The position numbers were made by a program, and so were the translations under genes. Below, one piece after another: positions 34,830 through 44,708 of a stretch of 64,000 nt of DNA. The notes beneath the pieces are model-generated. The model made no database searches, had not been told where the DNA came from, and saw only the letters and a list, made by a program, of their open reading frames with translations. Origin of the DNA: Gracilariopsis chorda. Lineage: Eukaryota; Rhodophyta; Florideophyceae; Gracilariales; Gracilariaceae. Location of the stretch: the NCBI GenBank assembly GCA_003194525.1, contig NBIV01000309.1, positions 27,882 to 91,881 on the forward strand. Direction: 5' to 3'. Positions within the stretch are counted from its first letter, which is position 1, and each line of letters starts with the position of its first letter.

Positions 34830-36328
34830 ATACTGGACTCCGATGTCTTCATGCAATGATCTCCACTAGTTGGTGACGATGATGGGGTTGGGTTGGTACC
34901 TTGCAATATCGGATCGGGTAAGGTGTACAACCCCGAGCGTCGATCGCGATGGCCACTGCCGACTACAAACCCATTGTCCAAGGTGAGACGAACTTCACTT
35001 GAGCGAAAGATAGATTCAATGCCCTTGTCCGCCAAGCATCCTATGGACACCAAATTGTATTCCAGTTCTGGAACGAACAGGACATCAGTCAATCGTAGGT
35101 TTGCGTACTCAAATGGCAATACTATGTCACCCCGCTGCGTTGCACATACTTCAGTATTGTCCGCAAGCATGATGGTTCGAGTTTCTACGTTGTGCAAAGA
35201 CTCGAGAATAAACGCAGACACCGAATGGAAAAAGTGTGATGTAGCACCACTATCGGCATAGGTGTCCATATCACAACTGTCGGGAGGTACGATGGAAGAC
35301 TTTTCCAGTGCCATACCACATACCTCAATCTTTGATGAACTACCAGCCGGTTTATTGCAAGACTTGGACGCCCCAGATTTGCTCTTCGATTTGATGTTAA
35401 GCTTGTCCAGGATGCTTTTGGGTAAGTGATTATCTGGGTTATCGGGATTCACATGGCATCTGTTCTTTGTGTGACCATCACGATCACAGAATTCACAGTG
35501 ATAAGTCCGGTTACTGCACACCACGTATGCTCTACCAGTTGTACTTGGCCGATCATCAGAGTCACTTCCATCCCTGATGTGAGTGTGACTGGAGTTTTGG
35601 GACACACGTGAACCACCAGAACCTTTGCTTCTGTTTTTCTTTCGACTTCGCGTACGTCCTGAACTAGAAGAACTGACCAGACGAGCATTGTACTCATCGA
35701 TCAAAGTGGTTGCCACATAGTCCCAAGTCAGTTCCGATATGTCCTTGGTACGGAGTGCAGCAGCCGTGGACTCCAACGAACTGTTCGGATCAATGGAAGC
35801 AAGTAGCATAGGTGCCTTGTGAGACTCCGGTATAGCAGCATCCTTGCCCATACGGTCTAACTGAGCGAACAATGCCGTGTATTGATCCACATAGCTGGAC
35901 ATGTTCTCACCGCTGTACGACATTCGGAACAATCGTGTCTGCACTGCAATTCTAGATACAGTCCTATTGGAGGCATAACGTCCATCCAAGAGTTGCAACA
36001 TACGTGCAGGATCATCATCCACGTCCATGACTACGCGTAATGGAGCATCACCAAGAGCACAGATGATGATACCACAAGCCTTTTCTCGTTTCGCAATGAT
36101 ACGGGGAGTTGCTATTTCAGTGCCACTACCTGCGGTAGTTGTGTCTTGAGTTGAAATATCTGTGGTAGATTGAACCCCAGGGGGATTCGCGACATTCCAG
36201 ACACCATTAATACGGCATGCAGCACGGAGACGGTGACGCCACAGCATATAATCATCACCACGCTTACCATGGAAACGAGGAATTTTCATTCCAGATGTGG
36301 ATTCCGTTTCAACTTCGGAGTCGGACAT
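34817..36328 (-). CDS. Element C Gag-protease
   Basis: 503 residues from the ATG at 36328 (MSDSEVETESTSG). Gag is about residues 1-250 (KIPRFHGKRGDDYMLWRHRL, RTVSRIAVQTRLFRMSYSGE). The zinc knuckle is CEFCDRDGHTKNRC. Protease carries TYADSGATSHFF with the catalytic DSG intact and continues to LVSIGCLADKGIESIF. The frame then runs into the deletion (SSIANL, TGA) where relatives continue LWHRRLAHMN. Upstream, a pyrimidine-rich tract ending TTCTAG (acceptor-like) lies 13 nt before the ATG. Gag builds the particle and protease matures it. Confidence 0.9.
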   Translation of the reverse strand: MSDSEVETESTSGMKIPRFHGKRGDDYMLWRHRLRAACRINGVWNVANPPGVQSTTDISTQDTTTAGSGTEIATPRIIAKREKACGIIICALGDAPLRVVMDVDDDPARMLQLLDGRYASNRTVSRIAVQTRLFRMSYSGENMSSYVDQYTALFAQLDRMGKDAAIPESHKAPMLLASIDPNSSLESTAAALRTKDISELTWDYVATTLIDEYNARLVSSSSSGRTRSRKKNRSKGSGGSRVSQNSSHTHIRDGSDSDDRPSTTGRAYVVCSNRTYHCEFCDRDGHTKNRCHVNPDNPDNHLPKSILDKLNIKSKSKSGASKSCNKPAGSSSKIEVCGMALEKSSIVPPDSCDMDTYADSGATSHFFHSVSAFILESLHNVETRTIMLADNTEVCATQRGDIVLPFEYANLRLTDVLFVPELEYNLVSIGCLADKGIESIFRSSEVRLTLDNGFVVGSGHRDRRSGLYTLPDPILQGTNPTPSSSPTSGDHCMKTSESSIANL

Positions 36329-36340
36329 GGTTCCTACGGG

Positions 36341-37100
36341 ACTAGAACCAAAGAAAAGCAACAAAAGCAACTATGTAGATGCCAAATGTATTGATATCCA
36401 CGCAATGTATTGAAGCCGAAAGAGGGATTTCAAGGCTTCTGTTACACAAAGAACCAGAAAAACTGGAGCGGAGAAGAATCTCAGACACTCAACAGCGAAA
36501 ACTTCAGCGGAGACCGTGTAACCAAGTCTACTACGCTTGTCGAGATGCGTCTCGTACGCGATCACAGGCAGAGCTCGGGTACTCAACGCCCGGAGTATAC
36601 TCACAGGACGTACTGATACGAGCCTGGACACAAATAAAACTTCTTAAGACGGACGCACTGGCAGGAGATACTATCCCCGCTACCCTAGAGGTCCGAATCC
36701 TCTGGTCCCTGGTAACTCTCTCCAGGTGAGATGCTGTTTCTGCAACCAACCCTGCTCTGCGCACTTCAGAGCGAGGGGCTTTACAATCCGTACGAGACGT
36801 CCAAGGGAGGCTAGTAGCTGACGCGATAAGCTTTCACCAGTTAACCTCTTCTAGTCGCTTGCCGGAAAATATCGCGGTCTTCCTTGTGCGCTGAAGCAAA
36901 GAAGCAGGGATCGGAACAGGCGCAGGTCGGCTTACCAGAGAAGGTGTCTCTGAACGCTTTGCCTACCTTCACCACTGCCACTCGACTTCCACAAGATTTC
37001 GCTCGCTCGCAACGCAACGCGTACCTGCGCGAAAGAAAAACCAGTCTTCGTAGAATCCAAAGAGATATTAGTAGAGCGCAACGTCTGCAAAATGTTGACG
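36341..37100 (-). promoter_or_regulatory. Element C leader
   Basis: Between the primer site and gag. It carries the conserved leader module (about 36645-36870) with a stem-loop AGAGG-(7 nt)-CCTCT at 36687-36703. A donor-like GTGAGT (minus, 36604-36599) pairs with the acceptor at 36342, predicting an intron of 263 nt. Confidence 0.6.
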
Positions 37101-37102
37101 CT

Positions 37103-37116
37103 CTGGGCCCATAACC
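37103..37116 (-). other. Element C primer-binding site
   Basis: Minus strand reads GGTTATGGGCCCAG directly after the 5' LTR. This is complementary to the anticodon arm of eukaryotic initiator tRNA-Met, the internal priming mode known from Drosophila copia. Confidence 0.88.
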
Positions 37117-37849
37117 TGTTGCAACGCACGCGGGTTATGAAAACAAAAGGGAAGAAAGAACTGGAGGAAGAAAAAACAAGAAAATAAAACAAGGAAGGTT
37201 GTCAGCCTTAGTCGACCAGTTTTCTCGACAGCAGGCAAAGCCAATCTACATATACCCTACCGCACACACTTCACCGTCGTCGCGGCAAGCGACGGCGGTG
37301 GTTGCACCATTACACTACACGTTATTCGTGTGTGCAGGTGTACACGAAAAGCGCACACAATCTAGAGGGTCACAATTTCAAATAACTAAATCAATCAATG
37401 CGGCAAATCCATTGCCAGTCCCTTGATCTGGAACCAGCTCTAAAAAATCAACAATTACCATCCTGGCACTCCAACCCCTCCGCGCAGCCCGCAAACGCAC
37501 ATTGTCCCAAATCACCCAATACAGCTCCCATTCGCATCTTCGGCATTGCAGCACAACCGTCTACTGCGCGCACACTTGGACCAACCACATTGCTCCACTT
37601 GTGCATATCCGCAATCCAGTACCATACACTCCATAACACTTGTACGGTATACAATGCATATAGCATTTTGCAGTAGCCAATCACATTGCCGTTTCACGTT
37701 GGGTTTGAGCAGAGGCGCATATGCGCTTTTGGAGCGAGGGGCTCCAAAAGTGCCCATTGTCCCCTGAAGGTTTGGTTTTGGACCAAGCTAACACCTTCTG
37801 TGGGGATTGGCCAGGCACTCGACCACTTGTAGAGTTCAACACTTCAACA
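37117..37849 (-). repeat. Element C 5' LTR
   Basis: 733 bp, nearly identical to 31637-32370. It ends at the target duplication CGTGG. Confidence 0.94.
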
Positions 37850-37854
37850 CGTGG
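37850..37854. repeat. Target-site duplication of element C, right
   Basis: CGTGG. X sequence continues from here into integrase. Confidence 0.78.
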
Positions 37855-38948
37855 TCAGTACCTTGATCTGAACCACTACATTTGTCAAACCTCACATCTC
37901 TCGACACAACCACCTTCTTCTTTTGCACATCCCACAATTTATAACCGTTCGATCCAGATGTGTACTCAATAAAGATCGCCTCCACGGCACGTTGCTCCAG
38001 CTTCTTCAGCTTGTGGTCCACCACTTTGTACCAGCATCGGCTACCGAACACACGCAGATTGCTCAAAGCAGGTTCATATCCACTCCACATCTCGAGTGGT
38101 GTCACGTCACTCGGAAGGGCCTTGCAGGTGACTCGATTGCGCACATACACTGCAACGTTCAATGCTTCAGCCCAGAAGCTCTTTGGCAGTTTCTTGTGAT
38201 GCAGCATCGATCTCACCAAGTCCATGAGTGTTCGGTTGAACCGTTCGGCCAGACCATTCTGATGTGGATTGTAAGGCAACGTTCGCTGATGTTCAATACC
38301 GTGACGTTCAAGCTCTTGTGAAAACGTCTTTGACACATATTCACCAGCATTGTCTGTGCGTAACGCATGTAGCACAGACTCACGTGCGGTGACGGTTTTC
38401 ACATGTCGGTCACTCTGATTTTGAACCATCTTGAGCCACTTCACGAACACGTGGAACACCTCATTCTTGGTCTTGAGCATGTACAAGAAGCAAAAACGGG
38501 AGTGATCATCGATGAATGTGACGAAGTAGCGTGAACCTCCCAAGGAACCTACTTGGATTGGACCACAAATATCCGAATGCACTAGGTCCAATGGGTGCAA
38601 AGCCCGTTCCCCCCCTTGCTTGGGAGTTGCAGCACGTGTAGATTTTCCCACTACACAATAGTCACACACATCCATCGATTGATTCAAGTCCACATTCAGC
38701 CCTGACACAACACCGTTACGAGCCATATGTTTGATACCATCCACATTCACATGAGCCATTCGAGCATGCCATAGTGACAGGTCAGTCACAAGTGCGTTGT
38801 CCATGTCTTCTGGTACTTCAATCGCGGTACATAGGTAGTACAGTCATTTGATGCGACGGCCCTGGGCAATCATGGTGTTGCCTTTGTACACACATACTTT
38901 GGTTTTGTCAAACACCACTCGTGCACCCAGGTCACACATCGCAGATAC
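37850..38948 (-). pseudogene. X copy E integrase (broken)
   Basis: Continues the Gag-protease frame after an in-frame TGA at 38949-38951. It contains a second TGA (38844-38846, Gly in X2), then LWHARMAHVN and CDYCVVGKSTRA (zinc domain), LVHSDICGPIQ, RTDNAGEYVS and QNGLAERFNRT (DD35E residues all present). It is cut at the C insertion within GTDHV, and the 29.8-31.6 kb part is the continuation. Only the two stops and the insertion disable this portion. Confidence 0.88.
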
Positions 38949-40007
38949 TCACAGCAGATGATACCTTAAATTCGGTACGTGCACTACTTCACCCAACCGG
39001 CACTTGCTCTTACGCCCTTCAACAGCGAGATCGAGGTGGACACGGCCATGACCAAGAGACTCCAGCTTCGAGTCATTGCCGATACTCACATCGGCAGACT
39101 CTCTTTTGCTATAACTGTCAAACATGGACTCGTCATACGTCATATGGGCGGTGTCACCAGAGTCAATGATCCAGTCACTGATACTTTCTTCCACAGAACC
39201 TGTCGCAATGAGACAAACAAAGTCAGAGTCACTGTCACATCCTCGTTTCTCGTTGCCGAGATCCGTCTGCACAGCTGGGTTTGCGGCAGCACTCTGCTCT
39301 TTGCTAGCTTCGTCACGTTGTCTCTTGAAACAGTTTCTCTGGATATGCCCCTTCTTACCACAGTAGTAGCACACCATGGACTTCTTTCGTGACTGCGCAC
39401 CGACCAAAACCGTGTCACTTCCGGACTCCTCCTTGGCACGATCGTTCATTCTCTGTTCCTCTTGCAGCAAACGACTCTTCACAAACTCTAAATCGAGTTT
39501 ACGGTCACCAATCGTGGTGTCAATAGCGACAATGAGGTGTTCGAAGCGGTCTGGTAGCCCACATAGGATTGCCATAGCGATGTCTTCTTCCTCAACCACT
39601 ACGTCCATGCTCTTCAGATCCGATGCAAGATGACGAACACGATTGATGAAGTGTAACATTTTCTCATCATCTCGCATCTTGGCTGTGTAGAAGGCACGTC
39701 TTGCATTGATTCGGATGAGCAGCGTTTTACGCTGGAACACATCGCAAATGGCTTTCCACATTTCCGCGGCATTCTCGGTATGCCTCACAAGGTCCAAATG
39801 CTCATCACTAATGCTGAGACCAATAACAGCCCTGGCCTTGGCGTCTTTCTTCTTCCATGCTGACAACCCGTCATCGTCCGTAGGCCTGGTTGATTCAAGA
39901 TGGTCATCGAGGTCCTTGAGTGCAAGCAGCAACTCAACCTTTTGCTTCCATACATGGAAGTTATCCTCGCCCAACTTTTCAATCTTGATGCCACCGAATG
40001 AATCCAT
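38949..40007 (-). CDS. X copy E Gag-protease
   Basis: 352 residues from ATG at 40007 (MDSFGGIKIEKLGEDNFHVW), unbroken. Gag is about 1-205. The zinc knuckle CYYCGKKGHIQRNC is at about 213-226. Protease shows DWIIDSGDTAHM, with the catalytic Asp present but the following Ala changed to Asp. It ends at TGA after RYHLL, the same codon as the stop in X1, whereas X2 has TCA there. It is translatable as a stand-alone Gag-protease product, and fusion to integrase would need readthrough. Confidence 0.8.
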   Translation of the reverse strand: MDSFGGIKIEKLGEDNFHVWKQKVELLLALKDLDDHLESTRPTDDDGLSAWKKKDAKARAVIGLSISDEHLDLVRHTENAAEMWKAICDVFQRKTLLIRINARRAFYTAKMRDDEKMLHFINRVRHLASDLKSMDVVVEEEDIAMAILCGLPDRFEHLIVAIDTTIGDRKLDLEFVKSRLLQEEQRMNDRAKEESGSDTVLVGAQSRKKSMVCYYCGKKGHIQRNCFKRQRDEASKEQSAAANPAVQTDLGNEKRGCDSDSDFVCLIATGSVEESISDWIIDSGDTAHMTYDESMFDSYSKRESADVSIGNDSKLESLGHGRVHLDLAVEGRKSKCRLGEVVHVPNLRYHLL

Positions 40008-41218
40008 GCTTGGTAGATGTCAACAAACAGCACAGGTGCGATGAAAGACCTACGGCACTTAAGTAGTACAAAAATGGCAACAACGACAACAATAACAACA
40101 AAAACAACGACAACAACAACAACAACAACAAAACTTCAAATTCGGGCGCACTGACGGGGGAGACTACCTCCGCTACCCTGGGGTGTCGGACCCCTGGCCC
40201 CCGGAGATGCTCCGGGTACAAGACGTCTTCTTCTGTCTTCCCTCTCCTACGTCTAAGGAGAAGATGCGTCGCTCTCTACGAGGCTTCCAGAGGATGGTTA
40301 ATGACCCAAGATATGCCTTCACCAAGTATAACCCTCTCTGGTCTCTTGCAAGAACTTGCGCGACCTCGCAACTGAAGCTACTATGGCAACCAAAGTACGC
40401 TGCTAACGCGCACCCACTTAAGGTCACACGCGGCCTGATCCTAAGAAGGAGGTCAGCCTACGCCACGTCGCCTCCCCGCACAAATGCCCAAGGGTCCGAT
40501 GCACGGATCAAAAGCTCGTTATGGAATACCTTCCCAACAGCCCAAGAATCCCGACACGCAGTCAGGATCAAAACAAATAATTCAACCACCTGCACCAGCG
40601 CAGTACGCCACGGCACCCCGTCCACAGATGCACCCGCTGAACTTACCAGGTCTTAACGACCGTCACCGTTATCTGTCCAAATGGACCGGTGGGAAGCCGC
40701 TTGACAGTACACCCGCTTTGGTTCAAGCCGCCAGGCTCACGTCCCCGGATACCTGGAATCACCCAAAGTAACCCGGATCAACCGCTCGTCGCACCGGACA
40801 CCAGATGATGATTAAGAAACACGAAAAACAAACAACTGCTGAGCACACGATCACGGAGCCCAGACTTCGAAACTAGACCGACTCGACCTCACGGATACGA
40901 CCCGACAAACGATTCGGGGATCCCAAAACACAAGATAGAGGGAGTGTCACACACAAAGTAGATAGCGATCGACAACACGGGCAACAACGGAGGCCCAACT
41001 CAACAACGATAGGAAGTAAACGTCGAACCACTACCACCACAACGCCCTCAGGGAGGAACGCAAACCCAAGGAGAATGACCAACACCGACCAACAATGGGA
41101 TCAAGACACCCGACGCAACGACGAAAGAGGCAACAACAGCGAAACGGATGAACGGCGGTGAGGGAGGGCGGCGACAGACGAACGATACGGAAAGGGATAG
41201 CGGCAACGGTCAGCGGGG
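40008..41218 (-). promoter_or_regulatory. X copy E leader
   Basis: 1.2 kb between primer site and gag, homologous to 51840-53068 and 53972-55176. It contains an AAC-rich microsatellite (40077-40135), the shared leader module (about 40144-40350) with stem GGGG-(7 nt)-CCCC at 40180-40194, and on the opposite strand a 157-codon frame (40183-40656). Long leaders in LTR elements usually carry packaging and dimerisation signals; that role is inferred. Confidence 0.6.
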
Positions 41219-41232
41219 CTGGGCCCATAACC
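41219..41232 (-). other. X copy E primer-binding site
   Basis: Minus strand GGTTATGGGCCCAG, abutting the 5' LTR at 41233. It matches the initiator tRNA-Met anticodon arm. Confidence 0.88.
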
Positions 41233-42013
41233 TGTTGAAAGTTGAAAGGAAGTTGAGGGGATGGAAGGGAAGTTCGCCAGGTCTGGCTTGGATTTACTTG
41301 GAGGTCCTTCAGGCACATCTTATGTACCACTCTAAGCTCGAATTGCGCGGGAACACCAACTACAAGTAAAACCTAAACCACTAAGCAGGGACACTCAATA
41401 CTACCAATCATCATCTAACATGTCATAGCCAGCTCAGCACAACCTCATTACATCAACGCACACCAACGCACCAACGTTCCGTAATAGTTACGTGCATACA
41501 CATGACCATGACAAGGCACAAATTCACGACTCCAACACACGCCAGCACATGCCAACACATCACAGTAAGTCAACACGTCACAGTAAGTCGGCACGTAACC
41601 TGTGGTGTTAGTGCCATGTCATCATGTGGCAATGCACACAACACCCACGTCATCAATATACCCGTGTATGTGTAAACCTGTTGACAGTGCATGCGCACCT
41701 TACCATTGTACCAACCACTGCTGTACCACTTGTACCAGCTGTCAACCACTTCACCAGTAACCCCTGCACACAACGTACACTGTGACCACTGTAGTAGCTG
41801 GAAACGTGGGTGTGTCCAACCGATCCAGTTATGCCATACCACTTGTACGCACCACGTGGCATATGTACATTTTCAGTAGCCAATCAGAAGCCAGTTTCAC
41901 GTTGGGTTCGCGCACACGCGCATATGCGCTTTTGCAGAGGTACCCTCCAAAACAGCCCATGCTCCCCGGAACATTTGGTTTTCAGTGACAGCACAGGTAC
42001 TACTGCCAACACA
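41233..42013 (-). repeat. X copy E 5' LTR
   Basis: 781 bp. Read on minus it runs from TGTTGGCAGTAGTACC to AACTTTCAACA. It differs from the 3' LTR at many positions, more than X2's pair. The TATA position reads TACATAA. The right flank is a B leader. Confidence 0.92.
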
Positions 42014-42411
42014 GGCGGGGTTCGGGTCCTGGACGCCCAGAGTATACTCACAAGTGGCTCTGAAGCGCACTCAGAAAAGAAAAGAAAATATGAAACTTCG
42101 TAAAAGCGGGCGCACTGACAGGAGAAAGTACCTCCGCTGCCCTAAGGGTTGAACCCCTGGACCCTAGTGGCTCTCTCCAGGTGCGAGATGCGATTTTCTT
42201 CGACCTGCCCTACTCTGCGCACTTCAAGAGCAGGGTGCTCAATCGGTACGAGAACGTCCCAGGGAGGTTACTGACAAGCGCGATATGTTTTCACCAGTTG
42301 ACCACTACTGGTCTCTTGCAGGATATCAGCTCGATCTTACGCACGCACGCAAAAAATGAAAGTTAGATAAGAGCGACGTCTGCACTATGTCGAAGCTCTG
42401 GGCCCATAACC
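42014..42411 (-). promoter_or_regulatory. B unit 3 leader (truncated by X copy E)
   Basis: Near-identical to 48351-48748. It ends with primer site GGTTATGGGCCCAG (minus, 42398-42411). It includes donor-like GTGAGT and the shared module. The rest of unit 3 is missing because X copy E abuts it. Confidence 0.82.
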
Positions 42412-43212
42412 TGAGGGTGATAACTGATGTTGATGATAATGATAACTGAAGTTGGGCTTCGACAGAAGGCAACGAAGAAGAATGAAACAATAACAAGAGT
42501 GAAGGTTGTCAGCCTTGGGGTCGTTTACTTGGAGATGCAACATCTGCAACTTATATAGCATCACTAAAGTTCACTACAGCTACAAGAAAAACCCTAACCA
42601 CTAGGTGCGGACAGCCAGTACTACCAATCATATTCAACCATAACACAATAAGGGTTGCACAAACTGGTGACAGTTAACTACAACCATGCATAACATTATT
42701 CCAGCACATGCCAACGAGGCACGGTAAGTGAAACAACCATGGCCACAAAATGCCTGCATGTCACAGCGCTGTATAATGACTTACTTGCGTCATCATGACC
42801 ATGACGATACACAAAGTCGCATGACACTGTATCCATATTGATAACCTAAGTCCATTGCGTGCGGTGCACGTGCTGGCACACACAATCACACGTCTGCCGG
42901 AACGTGATGTTCCTGTAAATCATTGTAGCCACACAGAATCTCATGTACGTTGTCCATTCACATTATGCCTAGTGGCCCATGCTGTGCCTACGACCCATAC
43001 AATGTATACCAGTTGTAATCCACGTAATGCATATGGGCAAATGCAGTAGCCAATCATAAGCCCATTTCACGTTGGGTTAGAGCACACGCGCATTTGCGCT
43101 TTTGCACAGAAGGTGCTCAAAAGTGCCCTTCGTTATATGCAACGTTGTTTCCAAGTAGTCTACCATGATGTCCTAGGGCTATCAGGCACTCGACCACGTG
43201 CTAACATCAACA
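42412..43212 (-). repeat. B LTR-a
   Basis: 801 bp. Read on minus it starts TGTTGATGTTAGCACG and ends AGTTATCACCCTCA. TATATAAG lies at 42557-42550. It differs from LTR-b at only a handful of positions by eye. It serves both as 3' LTR of unit 2 and 5' LTR of unit 3. Confidence 0.93.
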
Positions 43213-44708
43213 CTCTTCCTCGAGTTCCTGATGAAGTCCAGCTCGTTCCAATATCACTCGTGCAGCGGCAGGGCTAAGTGGCTTGGTGAGGATGTCGGCG
43301 TCATGGTCTTCACTCGGAACATAGCTCACAGTTATTAATGTATCCTTGACTAGTTGCCTAATGAATTGTACCTTGACGTCTATATGCTTTGCACGCCCAG
43401 AAGGGCAACGTTCACCAACAGCCCACTCAATAGCACAATGGTTGTCTGAGAGGATTGGAACATTCTTACCAACTGCTATTCCACACTTTCTGAGCACACG
43501 TCATATCCAGAGTATCTCCTGAGCAGCCATTATCAATGCATAGTATTCGGCCTCACCAGTGGACAGTGCAACTGAGGACTGCTTACGGGCACCATAGAAA
43601 CATGAGCTGGAGCCAAGTTTAATCAAATACCCAGACAAAGACCTGCGATCTGTTGTATCGCCAGCAGAATCAGAGTCTACAAAAGCATTTAACTGTAGAC
43701 TTCCTTGGCGGTACAGTAAACCATGATTGTCAGTGCCACGTAGATATCGTAATACACGTTTAGCTGCTCGATGACATTATGCAGTAGGAGCATTCTGGAA
43801 GCGCGCCAGTATAAGAACAGGATCCAGTATGTCCAAACGCGTACGCAATGCCAAGTACAGCAGAGACCCGATCATCTGCTGATACAAATGAACATCACAT
43901 GGTGATTTATGCTCCTCCACATCAAGTGAAGAAAAGAAAGATTCCACCATTTGGCTTGGTGCTGATTTCGAATTCTGCAGTCCAAACCTGCGCAGTATCC
44001 CTTCGATATACATGGGTTGTGCAAGTTTCACACCCAATATCTGGCCATTGGAGTCCGTCTTCCAGGTAAACGCAACACCTAGGTAGAGTCTGACACGATC
44101 CTCAACACGCAGATCATACAGTGCCTTGAGCTCCTCCAAGAGTCGGGACCGTTCTTCAGCACTTGGCGTGAAGATGAGAAGGTCGTCCACGTATACCAGG
44201 ATGTACGCATAGGTATTCGTGGTCAATTTGCGCAGGAACACGCATGGTGCACTAGGCCGTTCTTCAAATCGTAAGTCTTTAATATCAGTACTGAACTTGG
44301 TGTGCCACGCAAGGTGAGCCTGTTTCAGTCCATATGTGGCATATAGCAGTTTAAAACAACGCCACTTCAGCCCAGGTATACCACGCGGAGACATTACACA
44401 AAGGGCTTCCTTTAGGTCACCATTGAGGAACACGGTCTTGATGCCAACCTGTGCGACTACATTTGCATGCACAGCATAAGGTACAAGAACATGCGAACCA
44501 AGTTGATAAATACAACCGGTGCATACGTCTCCATGTAATCCTGACCATATGTCTGGTGGTTCCCTCCTGCTACGATTCGAGCTCGGAATCGGTCCACTGA
44601 GGCGTCTGCATCACGTTTCACTTTAAGAATGACATGTGTAAGTAACGGGTGTGACTGCAGTGAGTCATCTGGAACCCAATTACCTTTGTCGTTTAGTGAT
44701 GTGAGCTC
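43213..44708 (-). pseudogene. B unit 2 RT and RNase H (remnant)
   Basis: RT reads LVYVDDLLIF with YVDD intact, but the upstream catalytic Asp is changed (VGIKTVFLNG for VDIKTAFLNG). A frameshift lies near 44460-44470. A TAA interrupts TAxCHRAAK and a TGA interrupts WIxRVLRKC; both stop positions also occur in unit 1. RNase H ends LSDNHCAIEWAVGE, SGRAKHIDVKVQF, LHQELEEEC next to the LTR. The upstream end (44708) is the X LTR junction. Confidence 0.85.

Larger units (their letters stand above)
31637..37849 (-). mobile_element. Copia element C, young but integrase-deleted
   Basis: 6213-bp element inserted in the integrase-RT linker of X copy E. Its LTRs (31637-32370, 734 bp; 37117-37849, 733 bp) are nearly identical by eye, so it inserted recently. 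Gag-protease and RT-RNase H are open. A deletion of roughly 500 bp removed the pre-integrase zinc domain and the first two integrase catalytic Asp residues, so it must have used integrase from another element or lost it after insertion. Confidence 0.93.
28967..42013 (-). mobile_element. Copia X element, copy E (split by element C)
   Basis: Minus-strand X-family element: 3' LTR 28967-29745, RNase H/RT/integrase tail to 31631, then element C inserted, then integrase/protease/gag 37850-40007, leader 40008-41218, primer site 41219-41232, 5' LTR 41233-42013. The coding region has four in-frame TGA stops and at least two one-base deletions. Its two outer flanks do not match: 5 bp to the left are CACAT (inside D), and 5 bp to the right are GGCGG (inside a B leader). 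This suggests the copy is the product of recombination between two X elements. Confidence 0.88.

Noticed and set aside
36687..36703. tRNA T-arm or Pol III B-box in the leader stem-loop
   Set aside because: The 5-bp stem and 7-nt loop look right, but the loop does not match TTCRANY and no other tRNA arm is present.
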